From: Clostridiaceae bacterium Marseille-Q4145 | Lineage (GTDB): Bacteria > Bacillota > Clostridia > Lachnospirales > Lachnospiraceae | Direction: 5' to 3' | Assembly (NCBI GenBank): GCA_018223365.1 | Contig: JAGTTP010000002.1 | Coordinates: 637,501-701,500 of the forward strand | DNA length: 64,000 nt | Shown here: positions 32,537 through 41,074 of the stretch, piece after piece | How positions within the stretch are numbered: the stretch's first letter is position 1 | How the letters are laid out: each line of letters starts with the position of its first letter | The notes under the pieces: generated by a model | Told to the model about the DNA's origin: nothing | Seen by the model: only the letters and a program-made list of their open reading frames with translations | Databases searched by the model: none | Position numbers and translations under genes: made by a program

Positions 32537-32593
32537 GCAATGCTTCGGAAGATAGAAGGCTATGCTTCAAGCAAGTTATAGTTCATAGGCAAT
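32530..32593 (+). repeat. 12-base direct repeat beside family A copy 2
   Basis: TTCATAGGCAAT occurs at 32530-32541 (spanning the nfo stop) and 32582-32593. An inverted CCTATGAA lies beyond the other end of the element at 32757-32764, so the 8-mer TTCATAGG brackets it. Confidence 0.5.
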
Positions 32594-32605
32594 TAACCGA
32601 CAGAC

Positions 32606-32738
32606 AAGGGGGCAGTATGTGAGCGGAACCGCTCGCGCTAAGTCCTCGATCCAGCGGTACTAACACTCAAACATCGCCAAAGGCTCGTTTTTGTGAAGTA
32701 CCGGGACTGCGGACGTTCCTTTCACATACTGCCCCCTT
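32606..32738 (+). repeat. Structured repeat family A, copy 2
   Basis: A 133-base element between the convergent nfo and DMT permease genes. The outer helix is a perfect 17-pair stem (32606-32622 with 32722-32738). Nested helices match copy 1: AGTCC (32641)/GGACT (32704), CGGTAC (32655)/GTACCG (32698), CAC (32664)/GTG (32693) and AAAC (32669)/GTTT (32687). The last two replace CAT/ATG and GAAC/GTTC of copy 1 with pairing kept. The linking core is nearly identical. No T run follows either arm strongly, so it is not a simple terminator. Confidence 0.88.
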
Positions 32739-32772
32739 TCTCTGCCTACTTCATCACCTATGAAACCTTAAC

Positions 32773-33669
32773 TCACTTCTTCTCCGGCAGCTGTGCCAGA
32801 ATAATAGCTCCGAACATGAGCACACATCCGAACAGTTCCCTGATGCTCAGGCTCTGATGCAGAATCACCCATCCTGCCAGCACGGAAAAGACGGACTCCA
32901 GACTTAAGAGCAGAGATGCCACAGTGGGGTCCGCATTTTTTTGGGCTATAATCTGCAGCGTATAAGCCACCCCGCAGGACATGACTCCCGCATACAGAAG
33001 CGGCATAGATGCTGCCAAAATGCCCGGTAATTCCGGGTGTTCCCAGATCAGCATAGGGATTCCGCAGGCAATACCTGACACCAAAAACTGGATTGCAGAC
33101 AGCCGTACGCCATCCACTTTTGGTGAAAAATGGTCAATAACCAGGATATGCACTGAAAAACATATCGCACACAGGATCACCAGAAAGTCCCCTGTGTTAA
33201 GACGAAATGTCTCATTCATGCAGAGAAAATAAAGACCTGCTACCGCCAGTGCCACACAGAACCAGATGAGCAGACGGACTTTCTTTCCAAGAAAAATACC
33301 GAAAATCGGAACCAGCACAATATACATGGCGGTAATAAATCCGGCTTTTCCTACCGTTGTAAACAAGATGCCCCACTGCTGCAGACTGCTCGCAATACCA
33401 AGGGCCAGTCCGCAGCAAATACCTCCGGTAACCAGCGTCTTTGTATCTCCACGACGGCTTTTCATTTCTTCATCCGTAAGTCCGCTTTTTCTGGCGCTCT
33501 TATCCATAAATAGAATCACCGGGATCAGCACTGCCGCACCAATCAGACACCGGACTGCATTAAAAGTAAAGGGTCCGACATAATCCATTCCCACGCTCTG
33601 TGCTACGAATGCACAGCCCCAGATCAGGGCTGTCAGCACCAGCAGCACATTATTTTTCATCTGTTTCAT
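32773..33669 (-). CDS. DMT superfamily permease, EamA family
   Basis: About 298 residues with ten membrane helices in two EamA repeats (ALIWGCAFVAQSVGMDYVGP; YAGVMSCGVAYTLQIIAQ). Members export or import amino acids, nucleosides or other metabolites; the substrate is unknown. ATG 33669 is preferred because GGAGG abuts the ATG at 33681 without spacing. It is the last gene of the marR operon, 20 bases after the HAD phosphatase. Confidence 0.88.
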   Translation of the reverse strand: MKQMKNNVLLVLTALIWGCAFVAQSVGMDYVGPFTFNAVRCLIGAAVLIPVILFMDKSARKSGLTDEEMKSRRGDTKTLVTGGICCGLALGIASSLQQWGILFTTVGKAGFITAMYIVLVPIFGIFLGKKVRLLIWFCVALAVAGLYFLCMNETFRLNTGDFLVILCAICFSVHILVIDHFSPKVDGVRLSAIQFLVSGIACGIPMLIWEHPELPGILAASMPLLYAGVMSCGVAYTLQIIAQKNADPTVASLLLSLESVFSVLAGWVILHQSLSIRELFGCVLMFGAIILAQLPEKK

Positions 33670-33701
33670 TCTCTCACTCATCCTCCGACTGTCTATTCTT
33701 C

Positions 33702-34361
33702 TTATTTTGCTGCCATGTCCAGAAGACAGTCTCTTAATTCTGACACCGTGTCAAGGAGCGTCTTTGCTCCCAGACTTTCCAGCAGTTCCTTATCACGAAA
33801 TCCCCAGGAAACAGAAATACACGAAATCCCGGCGTTTTCTGCAGTAGCAAGATCTACTTCGGAATCCCCTACATAGACACAGTCCTTCCGTGGAACACCG
33901 ATTCCTGCTGCCGCCTCAATCACGGTATCCGGCGCTGGCTTTTTCTTCACCCGCTCGGATTCTCCGATAGCCAGCGGCACCAGATCTCCAAAGGTCTCCC
34001 GGCACAGTTCCTTCACTGCCGCATCGGATTTATTGGAGACAACCGCCGTGGGAATTCCTTTTTCCTTCAGCTCTGCCAGCAGTTCCATAATCCCTGCATA
34101 GGGCGCCGTATGGTCGTTTAAATGCACCGCATAATGTTCCCGGAATTTCTGAAAACACTCTTCAAACTTCGGATTCTCTTCTCCGTCCGGTACGGAACGG
34201 ACCATGAGGTTCCGGACTCCATTTCCTACAAAACTTCTGACTTCCATTCTGGTTCGTTCCGGGAAACCGCAGGCAGCAAGGGCTGCATTGACACTTTGGT
34301 ACAAATCCTCCAGAGTATCAAGCAGTGTCCCGTCAAGATCAAATAATACGCCTTTTATCAT
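33702..34361 (-). CDS. HAD-family phosphatase, phosphoglycolate phosphatase-like
   Basis: A 219-residue HAD hydrolase: nucleophile motif FDLDGTLLD (Asp8), a helical cap typical of the Gph/PgpB group, VVSNKSDAA (motif II), a lysine in KKPAPDTV (motif III) and VGDSEVDLATAENAG (motif IV). Likely substrates are small phosphorylated metabolites; phosphoglycolate is the nearest family label. It overlaps the ABC exporter gene by 4 bases. Confidence 0.88.
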   Translation of the reverse strand: MIKGVLFDLDGTLLDTLEDLYQSVNAALAACGFPERTRMEVRSFVGNGVRNLMVRSVPDGEENPKFEECFQKFREHYAVHLNDHTAPYAGIMELLAELKEKGIPTAVVSNKSDAAVKELCRETFGDLVPLAIGESERVKKKPAPDTVIEAAAGIGVPRKDCVYVGDSEVDLATAENAGISCISVSWGFRDKELLESLGAKTLLDTVSELRDCLLDMAAK

Positions 34362-36250
34362 GATAATTCAAATGCTCCCGTATATAACTGATAATAACGT
34401 CCTTTTTCTGCCAGCAGAGACTCATGGTCACCACGTTCAATGATGCGTCCCTGATCCAGTACCATGATAACATCAGAGTTCTTAATAGTAGAGAGACGAT
34501 GGGCAATGACAAAGACCGTTCTGCCTTTCATCAGCTTATCCATACCACTCTGGACGATGGTCTCGGTTCTTGTATCAATACTGGATGTTGCCTCGTCAAG
34601 AATCAGTACCGGCGGATCTGCGATGGCTGCACGCGCAATGGCCAGAAGCTGACGCTCACCCTGAGAAAGCTCGGAACCATCGCCGCTTAAGACCGTATCG
34701 TATCCCTGCGGCAGTTTGGTAATGAAATAATGGGCATTGGCCAGTTTTGCCGCTGCGATGACTTCCTCGTCCGTTGCATCCAATTTTCCGTAACGGATAT
34801 TGTCTGCCACGGTTCCGGTAAACAGATGGGTATCCTGCAGTACCATGCCAAGAGACCTTCTTAAATCCGGTTTCTTGATTTTATTAATATTAATACCATC
34901 ATAACGGATCTTTCCATCCTGAATATCATAAAAACGGTTAATCAGGTTGGTAATTGTCGTCTTTCCGGCACCGGTTGCACCGACAAATGCAACTTTCTGT
35001 CCGGGTTTTGCATACATCTTAATATCATGAAGAACGATCTTGTCATCCGTATATCCAAAGTCCACGCCGTTGAATACCACATCACCCTGGAGTTTTTCGT
35101 AGGTGATGGTACCATCTGCCTGGTGGGGATGTTTCCATGCCCAGATACCGGTTCTCACCGGAGACTCTTTAAGGGTTCCGTCCGGCTCCTCCACCGCATT
35201 GACCAGAGTTACGTAACCATGATCTTCTTCCACCGGCTCATCCAGGAGATCAAAGACACGCTCTGCGCCTGCCAGCGCCATAATAATGGAGTTAAACTGC
35301 TGGGATACCTGGGTAATCGGCATATTAAAGCTTCTCGTCAGCTGCAGGAAGGATGCCAGTGCCCCAAGGGTCAGACCACCCACACCATTGATGGCCAGAA
35401 TAGAACCAACTGCCAGAGTAATAACGTAGTTGATATTTCCAAGGTTTGCCATAACCGGCATCAGAATGTTGGCATAAATATTTGCATTTTTTGCACTGTC
35501 AAAAAGTCCGTCGTTAAGCTCATAGAATTTCTTCTTCGTCTCTTCCTCATGACAGAATACTTTGACCACCTTCTGGCCTTCCATCATCTCTTCAATATAA
35601 CCGTTCAGAACTCCCAGATCCTTCTGCTGGCGGATAAAGTATTTTCCACTCTGGGAACCAATCTTCCGGACCGCTCCGACCATAACAGCAACCATAACAA
35701 TGATCAACAGTGTCAAAGGAATACTCAGCACAATCATGGAAATGAACGTACTTACAATGGTGATCACAGAGCTTAACATCTGTGGAATACTCTGGCTGAT
35801 CATCTGGCGAAGCGTATCCGTATCGTTGGTGTAGCAGCTCATGATATCGCCATGGGCATGGGTATCGAAGTATTTGATGGGCAGGCGCTCCATATGGGTA
35901 AACATATCATCACGAATCCGTTTCAAAGTTCCCTGGGTCACATTGACCATCAGTCTCGCATAAAGAAACGTGGCAAAGGTTCCGATATAGTAAATTCCCG
36001 CCATTATAAGCAGTGCCCGTACAAGGGGAGCAAAACTCGGATTATTTTCGGAAAGGAACGGCATGATATAATCATCGATCAGATTTTTAATAAACAGATT
36101 GCCTGCCACAGCAGCCAGAGAACTGACCGCAATGCCGATAGCAACAAACACACATTCCACTTTATAATAGTTCCACACATAGGAGAGCAGGCGCATCAGG
36201 GTCTTGCCCGGATTCTTGCTGCCGCGTCCATTCATGTTCTTCTTATTCAT
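34358..36250 (-). CDS. Heterodimeric ABC exporter, half with the catalytic glutamate
   Basis: A 630-residue half-transporter with six membrane helices and a nucleotide-binding domain. Walker A GATGAGKTT and Walker B VLILDEATSSID retain the catalytic Glu, but the signature reads LSQGERQ instead of LSGGQ. Its partner has the reverse pattern. This is the arrangement of BmrCD, LmrCD and TM287/288, where one of two ATP sites is degenerate; this protein is BmrD-like, including an insertion before the ATPase domain (residues about 350-400). Substrate is unknown, probably lipophilic compounds. Overlaps the upstream gene by 8 bases. Confidence 0.92.
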   Translation of the reverse strand: MNKKNMNGRGSKNPGKTLMRLLSYVWNYYKVECVFVAIGIAVSSLAAVAGNLFIKNLIDDYIMPFLSENNPSFAPLVRALLIMAGIYYIGTFATFLYARLMVNVTQGTLKRIRDDMFTHMERLPIKYFDTHAHGDIMSCYTNDTDTLRQMISQSIPQMLSSVITIVSTFISMIVLSIPLTLLIIVMVAVMVGAVRKIGSQSGKYFIRQQKDLGVLNGYIEEMMEGQKVVKVFCHEEETKKKFYELNDGLFDSAKNANIYANILMPVMANLGNINYVITLAVGSILAINGVGGLTLGALASFLQLTRSFNMPITQVSQQFNSIIMALAGAERVFDLLDEPVEEDHGYVTLVNAVEEPDGTLKESPVRTGIWAWKHPHQADGTITYEKLQGDVVFNGVDFGYTDDKIVLHDIKMYAKPGQKVAFVGATGAGKTTITNLINRFYDIQDGKIRYDGININKIKKPDLRRSLGMVLQDTHLFTGTVADNIRYGKLDATDEEVIAAAKLANAHYFITKLPQGYDTVLSGDGSELSQGERQLLAIARAAIADPPVLILDEATSSIDTRTETIVQSGMDKLMKGRTVFVIAHRLSTIKNSDVIMVLDQGRIIERGDHESLLAEKGRYYQLYTGAFELS

Positions 36251-37997
36251 TCAAACCTGCTCCTTTCTGCTGTAATCTGTAAATATCCCGGTAAATCTCA
36301 TTGGTCTCTAAGAGTTCTTCATGGGTTCCCATGCCGGAGATACGTCCCTGGTCAAGAACCAGAATCCGATCGGCATCTTCAATAGAAGAAATACGCTGGG
36401 CAATGATAATTTTGGTCGTAGCCGGAATCTCCTCCCGGAATGCCTTCCGGATCAGAGCATCGGTCTTCGTATCCACCGCACTGGTGGAGTCGTCGAGAAT
36501 CAGGATCTTCGGCTTTTTTAAGAGGGCTCTGGCAATACAGAGTCTTTGTTTCTGACCGCCGGAAACATTACTCCCCCCCTGCTCAATGAAGGTCTCATAG
36601 CCATCCGGCATCTTATCAATAAACTCACTGGCCTGGGCAAGCTCGCAGGCATGACGGCATTCTTCCTCCGTTGCCTCCTTATTGCCCCAGCGCAGATTAT
36701 CAAGAATGGTACCGGAGAACAGTACGTTCTTCTGGAGTACCATAGATACCTCATTTCGAAGGGTCTCGATATCATACTCCCGGACATCTCTTCCGCCTAC
36801 ACGCACGGAACCATCCAGTACGTCGTAAAGTCTCGGAATCAGCTGTACCAGCGTAGACTTAGAGCTTCCGGTTCCACCGATAATGCCGATGGTCTCTCCA
36901 GAATGAATCTGGAAATTGATATCAGCAAGGACACATTTCTCCTCCCGCTCTTCCTTCGTCTCATTTTCGCTGTAAGCAAAATTTACATGGTCAAATTCAA
37001 TAGAACCATCCTCTACCTGATATACCGGGTTTTCCGGATTGTGAAGAGTACTCTTCTCATCCAGCACTTCTGCAATACGCTTTGCAGAAGAACTTGCCAT
37101 GGTAACCATAACAAATACCATGGACATCATCATCAGACTCATAAGAATCTGCATGGTATAAGTAAAGAGACTCATAAGTTCTCCAGTGGTCATGGTGCCA
37201 TTCACTACAATCATTTTTGCACCAATCCAGGAAATCAAAAGAATACAGGTGTATACCGTCAACTGCATGACCGGCTGGTTCATAATGACCAGTTTTTCTG
37301 CATGGACACTTAAATTTTTCAGACGATCTGTTGCTTTGCAGAACTTGTCATTTTCATGATCTTCTCTTACATAAGCCTTTACCACACGAATGCCTGTCAG
37401 GTTCTCCTGCACACTGGCATTCAAACTGTCATAGCCGCGGAACATTTCATTGAACAGCGGAAATGCCCTTCTGATTACAAATGACAGCACCAGTCCCAGA
37501 AATACCAGCGCAGCCAGGAAAACCAATGATATCCTTGCATTAATTTTCACGCACATGATCAGTGCGGAAATCATCATGATCGGCGCCCGCACAAACATAC
37601 GCACCAGCATCTGGTATGCATTCTGCACGTTGGTCACATCCGTAGTCATACGGGTAACCAGACCTGCCGTGGAGAAATGATCAATATTCCGAAATGCAAA
37701 ATCCTGAATATTGTCAAACATACCTCTTCTTAAATTACGTCCAAATCCCATGGACGCTTTCGCCGCAAATACACCCGACAGGGTACCTGCAGCCAGGGAC
37801 AGCATGGCAACTACCAGCATGATGAGTCCCATTTTCATTACATAATTCATATCCCCGGTCTCTACTCCGTTGTCGATGACCAGCGCCATCAAGGTGGGGA
37901 GCAGTACTTCCAGAAATACTTCCAATGTTACAAATACCGGGGAAAGAATCGTATCTCTCTTGAATTCTCCGATATAGGACATGAGTTTTTTAATCAT
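36243..37997 (-). CDS. Heterodimeric ABC exporter, half with degenerate Walker B
   Basis: A 584-residue half-transporter, BmrC-like in size. Signature VSGGQKQR is intact, but Walker B reads ILDDSTSAVD, so the catalytic Glu is replaced by Ser; Walker A reads GGTGSSKST with Ser in place of the usual Gly. Combined with the neighbour's altered signature, each composite ATP site has one defect, leaving one competent site. It overlaps marR by 8 bases, linking expression to the repressor. Confidence 0.92.
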   Translation of the reverse strand: MIKKLMSYIGEFKRDTILSPVFVTLEVFLEVLLPTLMALVIDNGVETGDMNYVMKMGLIMLVVAMLSLAAGTLSGVFAAKASMGFGRNLRRGMFDNIQDFAFRNIDHFSTAGLVTRMTTDVTNVQNAYQMLVRMFVRAPIMMISALIMCVKINARISLVFLAALVFLGLVLSFVIRRAFPLFNEMFRGYDSLNASVQENLTGIRVVKAYVREDHENDKFCKATDRLKNLSVHAEKLVIMNQPVMQLTVYTCILLISWIGAKMIVVNGTMTTGELMSLFTYTMQILMSLMMMSMVFVMVTMASSSAKRIAEVLDEKSTLHNPENPVYQVEDGSIEFDHVNFAYSENETKEEREEKCVLADINFQIHSGETIGIIGGTGSSKSTLVQLIPRLYDVLDGSVRVGGRDVREYDIETLRNEVSMVLQKNVLFSGTILDNLRWGNKEATEEECRHACELAQASEFIDKMPDGYETFIEQGGSNVSGGQKQRLCIARALLKKPKILILDDSTSAVDTKTDALIRKAFREEIPATTKIIIAQRISSIEDADRILVLDQGRISGMGTHEELLETNEIYRDIYRLQQKGAGLNE

Positions 37998-38439
37998 ATT
38001 CAGCCTCCTTTAATCCAGTCTCTATCTTATTCACGCAGCGGAGCCACCATTCCCGCTCTTCCGGACTCAGCCATCCATTGACGCGCTTTTCCATCTCTTC
38101 AATACGCTCAATGACCTGACGCTGTACCCGGACGCCTTCTTCCGTCAATACCAGCTCTTTTTGTCTGGCATCGGTACTCACACTCCTACGCTCCACAAGT
38201 CCATGCTTTTCCAATCCCTGAATCACACTGGTTACGGAAGACCTGCGAATTTTGAATTCGGATTCCAGCTCTTTCTGAAATGCCTTTTCATGATGATTTC
38301 TCTTGTACCAGAGAAATCCCAGAATCCGGCTCTGAATGGACGAAAGTTTGAACTCTTCCATCTCCTGCTCCATGGCACGACGCAAAAGACAGCTTAAATC
38401 CATAATCGTCTTAATCGGATGGTCTTCTGTCTGCAGCAT
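37990..38439 (-). CDS. MarR family transcriptional regulator
   Basis: A 149-residue winged-helix regulator: KELESEFKIRRSSVTSVIQGLEKHGLVERR is the recognition helix and wing entry, and DARQKELVLTEEGVRVQ is the wing. MarR proteins usually repress their own operon until a small ligand binds. Two palindromic sites in the promoter fit. It is the first gene of the operon marR-exporter-exporter-HAD-DMT and has an unusually long leader of about 200 bases, filled by a family B element. Confidence 0.92.
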   Translation of the reverse strand: MLQTEDHPIKTIMDLSCLLRRAMEQEMEEFKLSSIQSRILGFLWYKRNHHEKAFQKELESEFKIRRSSVTSVIQGLEKHGLVERRSVSTDARQKELVLTEEGVRVQRQVIERIEEMEKRVNGWLSPEEREWWLRCVNKIETGLKEAEYD

Positions 38440-38471
38440 TTATTTCCTCCTTTCCCAACAATACGAATGTA

Positions 38472-38619
38472 ACCATTCAGAGCCACATTCGCAAAACCGC
38501 TGCTTCGCAGCTTTACTTTTGCTCATGTATGGCTTCTCGCCATATACATGCTCCGAAATATGTGCCACCATGCAAGCATGAGTCACATATTCACGGGCAT
38601 GTGCATGGCTCTGAATGGT
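38472..38619 (-). repeat. Structured repeat family B, copy 1, in the marR leader
   Basis: About 148 bases closed by a perfect 13-pair helix (38472-38484 with 38607-38619). Inside are GCAAAA (38491)/TTTTGC (38517) around hairpin GCTGC (38499)/GCAGC (38507), a hairpin with GGC-TTCTC-GCC near 38530, AATATGTG/CACATATT enclosing CATGC-AA-GCATG, and further CATG repeats. The copy at 44323 has the same plan with a compensated hairpin. It lies wholly between the marR promoter and start codon, so it would be transcribed on the minus strand. Confidence 0.85.
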
Positions 38620-38629
38620 CACACAAAAA

Positions 38630-38665
38630 GTTAGAACTCTAACGAGTATACGTTAGAGTTCTAAC
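38630..38665. promoter_or_regulatory. Double MarR operator
   Basis: Two 14-base near-palindromes, GTTAGAACTCTAAC (38630-38643) and GTTAGAGTTCTAAC (38652-38665), are exact inverted copies of each other with centres 22 bases apart, two helical turns. One fills the promoter spacer and the other lies just past the -10 box. Confidence 0.85.
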
Positions 38666-38673
38666 AAAGTCAA
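38645..38673 (-). promoter_or_regulatory. marR-exporter operon promoter
   Basis: TTGACT (38668-38673) and TATACT (38645-38650), spacing 17, minus strand, interleaved with the double operator. Confidence 0.82.
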
Positions 38674-38692
38674 GAAGGAAATCCTTCCAAAA

Positions 38693-39592
38693 TTATGAAC
38701 TTTTTGTGTTCTTCCGTTTTAAAATCCGCTCCCGGATCTCCGTAGACCGGTCAATTCCCGCATTCATAAACCGGGAACCCGGGTTGTGGGTCAGAAACCA
38801 TGAGGCTCCGCTGGTTATCCGTTCTTTCAGCTGCTCCTGACGGTCTTCCAGCTGTGCCATCTCTTTTTCCAACCGTTCCAGTACTTTCTCTTTCAGCTGT
38901 CCCGGATCGGGTGTCTCCACGGACGGAAGTCGTTCCGCAAGGGCTTCCTTCGTATCGGCCAGCTTCTCAGAGACTGCTTCCTTCGCAAAGGTAGAGGCGG
39001 CTTCCAGAAGCCGCTTCTTCTCTGCTGCCCGCTGCTCCAGTTCTGCCATCAGCTGCTCTGCCTGCTCCAGCATATGACGCAGATCCATAGCCTCCCGGAA
39101 AGCTCCGCTGAAATCGTAAACCATGCAGACGGTAATGAGGAAGGTTGCTACCGATACAAATTCCTGATTCATCCAGAAGACAAACCGCTCCACTTGGGGC
39201 TGAATGCCATAGACCATGGCAATGCTTAAAAATCCCCATGCAATGGAGGAACTTAAACAAATATGTCCCTTATACTGAAAATGCTGGTTGCTGTAATCCC
39301 AGTACCGTACCTTAAAGAGCCGCACCATGGCTTCTCCGGTAAAGTATTCCAATACAGTAGCCCCCACCAGGCCAACAACATACACTTCCACCGGTGAATT
39401 CTGGAATGGCAAGGTCATCCACAGCACCAAAATCGCACCACTTCCATATAAAGGAAGCCAGGGCCCCTTTAGGAAGCCCCGGTTCACAGGCCGGAGCTGT
39501 TTGAGGGATACATACGCCGACTCAAAGCACCAGCCAAATATACAATAGAGATAAAAGAAGGATAACCACTGTCTGAACGTGTAGCTATACAA
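38693..39592 (-). CDS. Putative ABC-transporter type IV membrane protein (PF06541-like) with coiled-coil tail
   Basis: A 299-residue protein. The N-terminal 150-170 residues contain about four or five membrane helices with the family blocks YCIFGWCFESAYVSL, GPWLPLYGSGAI, EYFTGEAM and RYWDYSNQHFQYKGHI. From about residue 170 to 260 is a charged, heptad-like coiled coil (EQAEQLMAELEQRAAEKKRLLEAA), which is absent from the short homologue at 17528. Function is unknown despite the family name; no ATPase gene is nearby. It starts 30 bases after purB and may be cotranscribed with it. Confidence 0.8.
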   Translation of the reverse strand: MYSYTFRQWLSFFYLYCIFGWCFESAYVSLKQLRPVNRGFLKGPWLPLYGSGAILVLWMTLPFQNSPVEVYVVGLVGATVLEYFTGEAMVRLFKVRYWDYSNQHFQYKGHICLSSSIAWGFLSIAMVYGIQPQVERFVFWMNQEFVSVATFLITVCMVYDFSGAFREAMDLRHMLEQAEQLMAELEQRAAEKKRLLEAASTFAKEAVSEKLADTKEALAERLPSVETPDPGQLKEKVLERLEKEMAQLEDRQEQLKERITSGASWFLTHNPGSRFMNAGIDRSTEIRERILKRKNTKSS

Positions 39593-39622
39593 TACGGTAA
39601 TTCCTCCGATTCTTTTTGAAAA

Positions 39623-41056
39623 CTATACGGTGATCTCTGCCTTCACTCCCAGAACGTCTTTGTTGGCATCCAGGATCGGCTGTACCACATCACGCAGGAA
39701 ATTGGTTACCTGAATCTCGGAACGACCCACGTATCTGGACGGTTCCATGCAGGATTCCAGCTGCTCCAGCGTCATGTTAAATGCCGGATCTGCTGCAATC
39801 AGTTCCAGAAGGTTGTTGTCTTTTCCTTCTACCTTGACATTCTTACCTGCTTCCATGGAAAGAGTTCTGATTCTCTCATGAAGCTCCTGGCGGTCTCCGC
39901 CTGCTTTTACCGCATCCATCATGATGTTCTCGGTTGCCATGAACGGAAGCTCGCTGCGCAGTCTCTTCTCGATTACCTTCGGATAAACCACCAGACCATC
40001 TACGACGTTGAGACACAGGTCCAGAATACCGTCAATGGTCAGGAATCCCTCTGCGATGGAAAGACGCTTGTTAGCGGAATCATCCAGGGTTCTCTCAAAC
40101 CACTGGGTAGCAGAAGTGATAGCCGGATTCAGGGCGTCAATCATCACATATCTGGAAAGAGAAGCAATACGCTCACTTCTCATAGGATTTCTCTTATATG
40201 CCATAGCAGAAGAACCGATCTGGGATTTTTCAAAGGGCTCCTCTACTTCTTTCAAATGCTGCAGCAGACGGATATCGTTGGACATCTTGTGGGCGCTGGC
40301 TGCAATACCTGCCAGAATGTTCATCACTCTGGTATCCACTTTTCTGGAATAGGTCTGTCCGGATACCGGAACACATTTTTCAAAGCCCATCTTCTTTGCG
40401 ATCATCGGATCAATCTGATCAATCTTCTCCTGATCTCCATCGAAGAGTTCCAGGAAGCTTGCCTGGGTACCGGTTGTTCCTTTGGAACCAAGAAGTTTCA
40501 TGGTACTTAATACATATTCCAGATCCTCCAGATCCATGCAGAACTCATTGAGCCACAGGGATGCTCTCTTACCAACGGTAGTCGGCTGTGCCGGCTGGAA
40601 ATGTGTAAATGCCAGGGTCGGAAGTGCTTTGTACTGGTCAGCAAATTTTGCCAGCTCTGCAATTACATTGATAAGTTTTTTGCGAACCAGACGAAGGCCC
40701 TCGGTCATAATAATAATATCCGTGTTGTCTCCTACATAACAGGAAGTTGCACCAAGATGGATGATTCCTTTTGCCTTCGGACACTGCACACCATAGGCAT
40801 AAACGTGGGACATTACATCATGACGAACCTCTTTTTCGCGGGCTTTTGCCACATCATAATTGATGTCCTCTGCATGGGCTTTCAGCTCATCGATCTGTTC
40901 CTGGGTAATGGGCAGTCCCAGCTCTTTCTCAGTCTCTGCCAGTGCAATCCACAGTTTTCTCCAGGTCTTGAATTTCATATCCTGGGAGAAAATGTACTGC
41001 ATCTCCTTACTGGCATAACGCTCTGATAATGGGCTTGTATATCTGTCTGTACTCAT
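39623..41056 (-). CDS. purB: Adenylosuccinate lyase
   Basis: Catalyses two fumarate-releasing steps of purine synthesis. The fumarase-superfamily signature is GSSAMAYKRNPMRSE near residue 280; other blocks are GATSCYVGDN and TTGTQASFLELF with the catalytic residues. The 477 residues match the longer bacterial PurB group. It lies 18 bases after purF in one purine operon. Confidence 0.95.
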   Translation of the reverse strand: MSTDRYTSPLSERYASKEMQYIFSQDMKFKTWRKLWIALAETEKELGLPITQEQIDELKAHAEDINYDVAKAREKEVRHDVMSHVYAYGVQCPKAKGIIHLGATSCYVGDNTDIIIMTEGLRLVRKKLINVIAELAKFADQYKALPTLAFTHFQPAQPTTVGKRASLWLNEFCMDLEDLEYVLSTMKLLGSKGTTGTQASFLELFDGDQEKIDQIDPMIAKKMGFEKCVPVSGQTYSRKVDTRVMNILAGIAASAHKMSNDIRLLQHLKEVEEPFEKSQIGSSAMAYKRNPMRSERIASLSRYVMIDALNPAITSATQWFERTLDDSANKRLSIAEGFLTIDGILDLCLNVVDGLVVYPKVIEKRLRSELPFMATENIMMDAVKAGGDRQELHERIRTLSMEAGKNVKVEGKDNNLLELIAADPAFNMTLEQLESCMEPSRYVGRSEIQVTNFLRDVVQPILDANKDVLGVKAEITV

Positions 41057-41074
41057 ATGATTATTTTCCTTTCT

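Noticed and set aside
36546..37313. Plus-strand open frame of 255 codons opposite the exporter gene
   Set aside because: Antisense to a clearly conserved ABC gene and without promoter or ribosome site.
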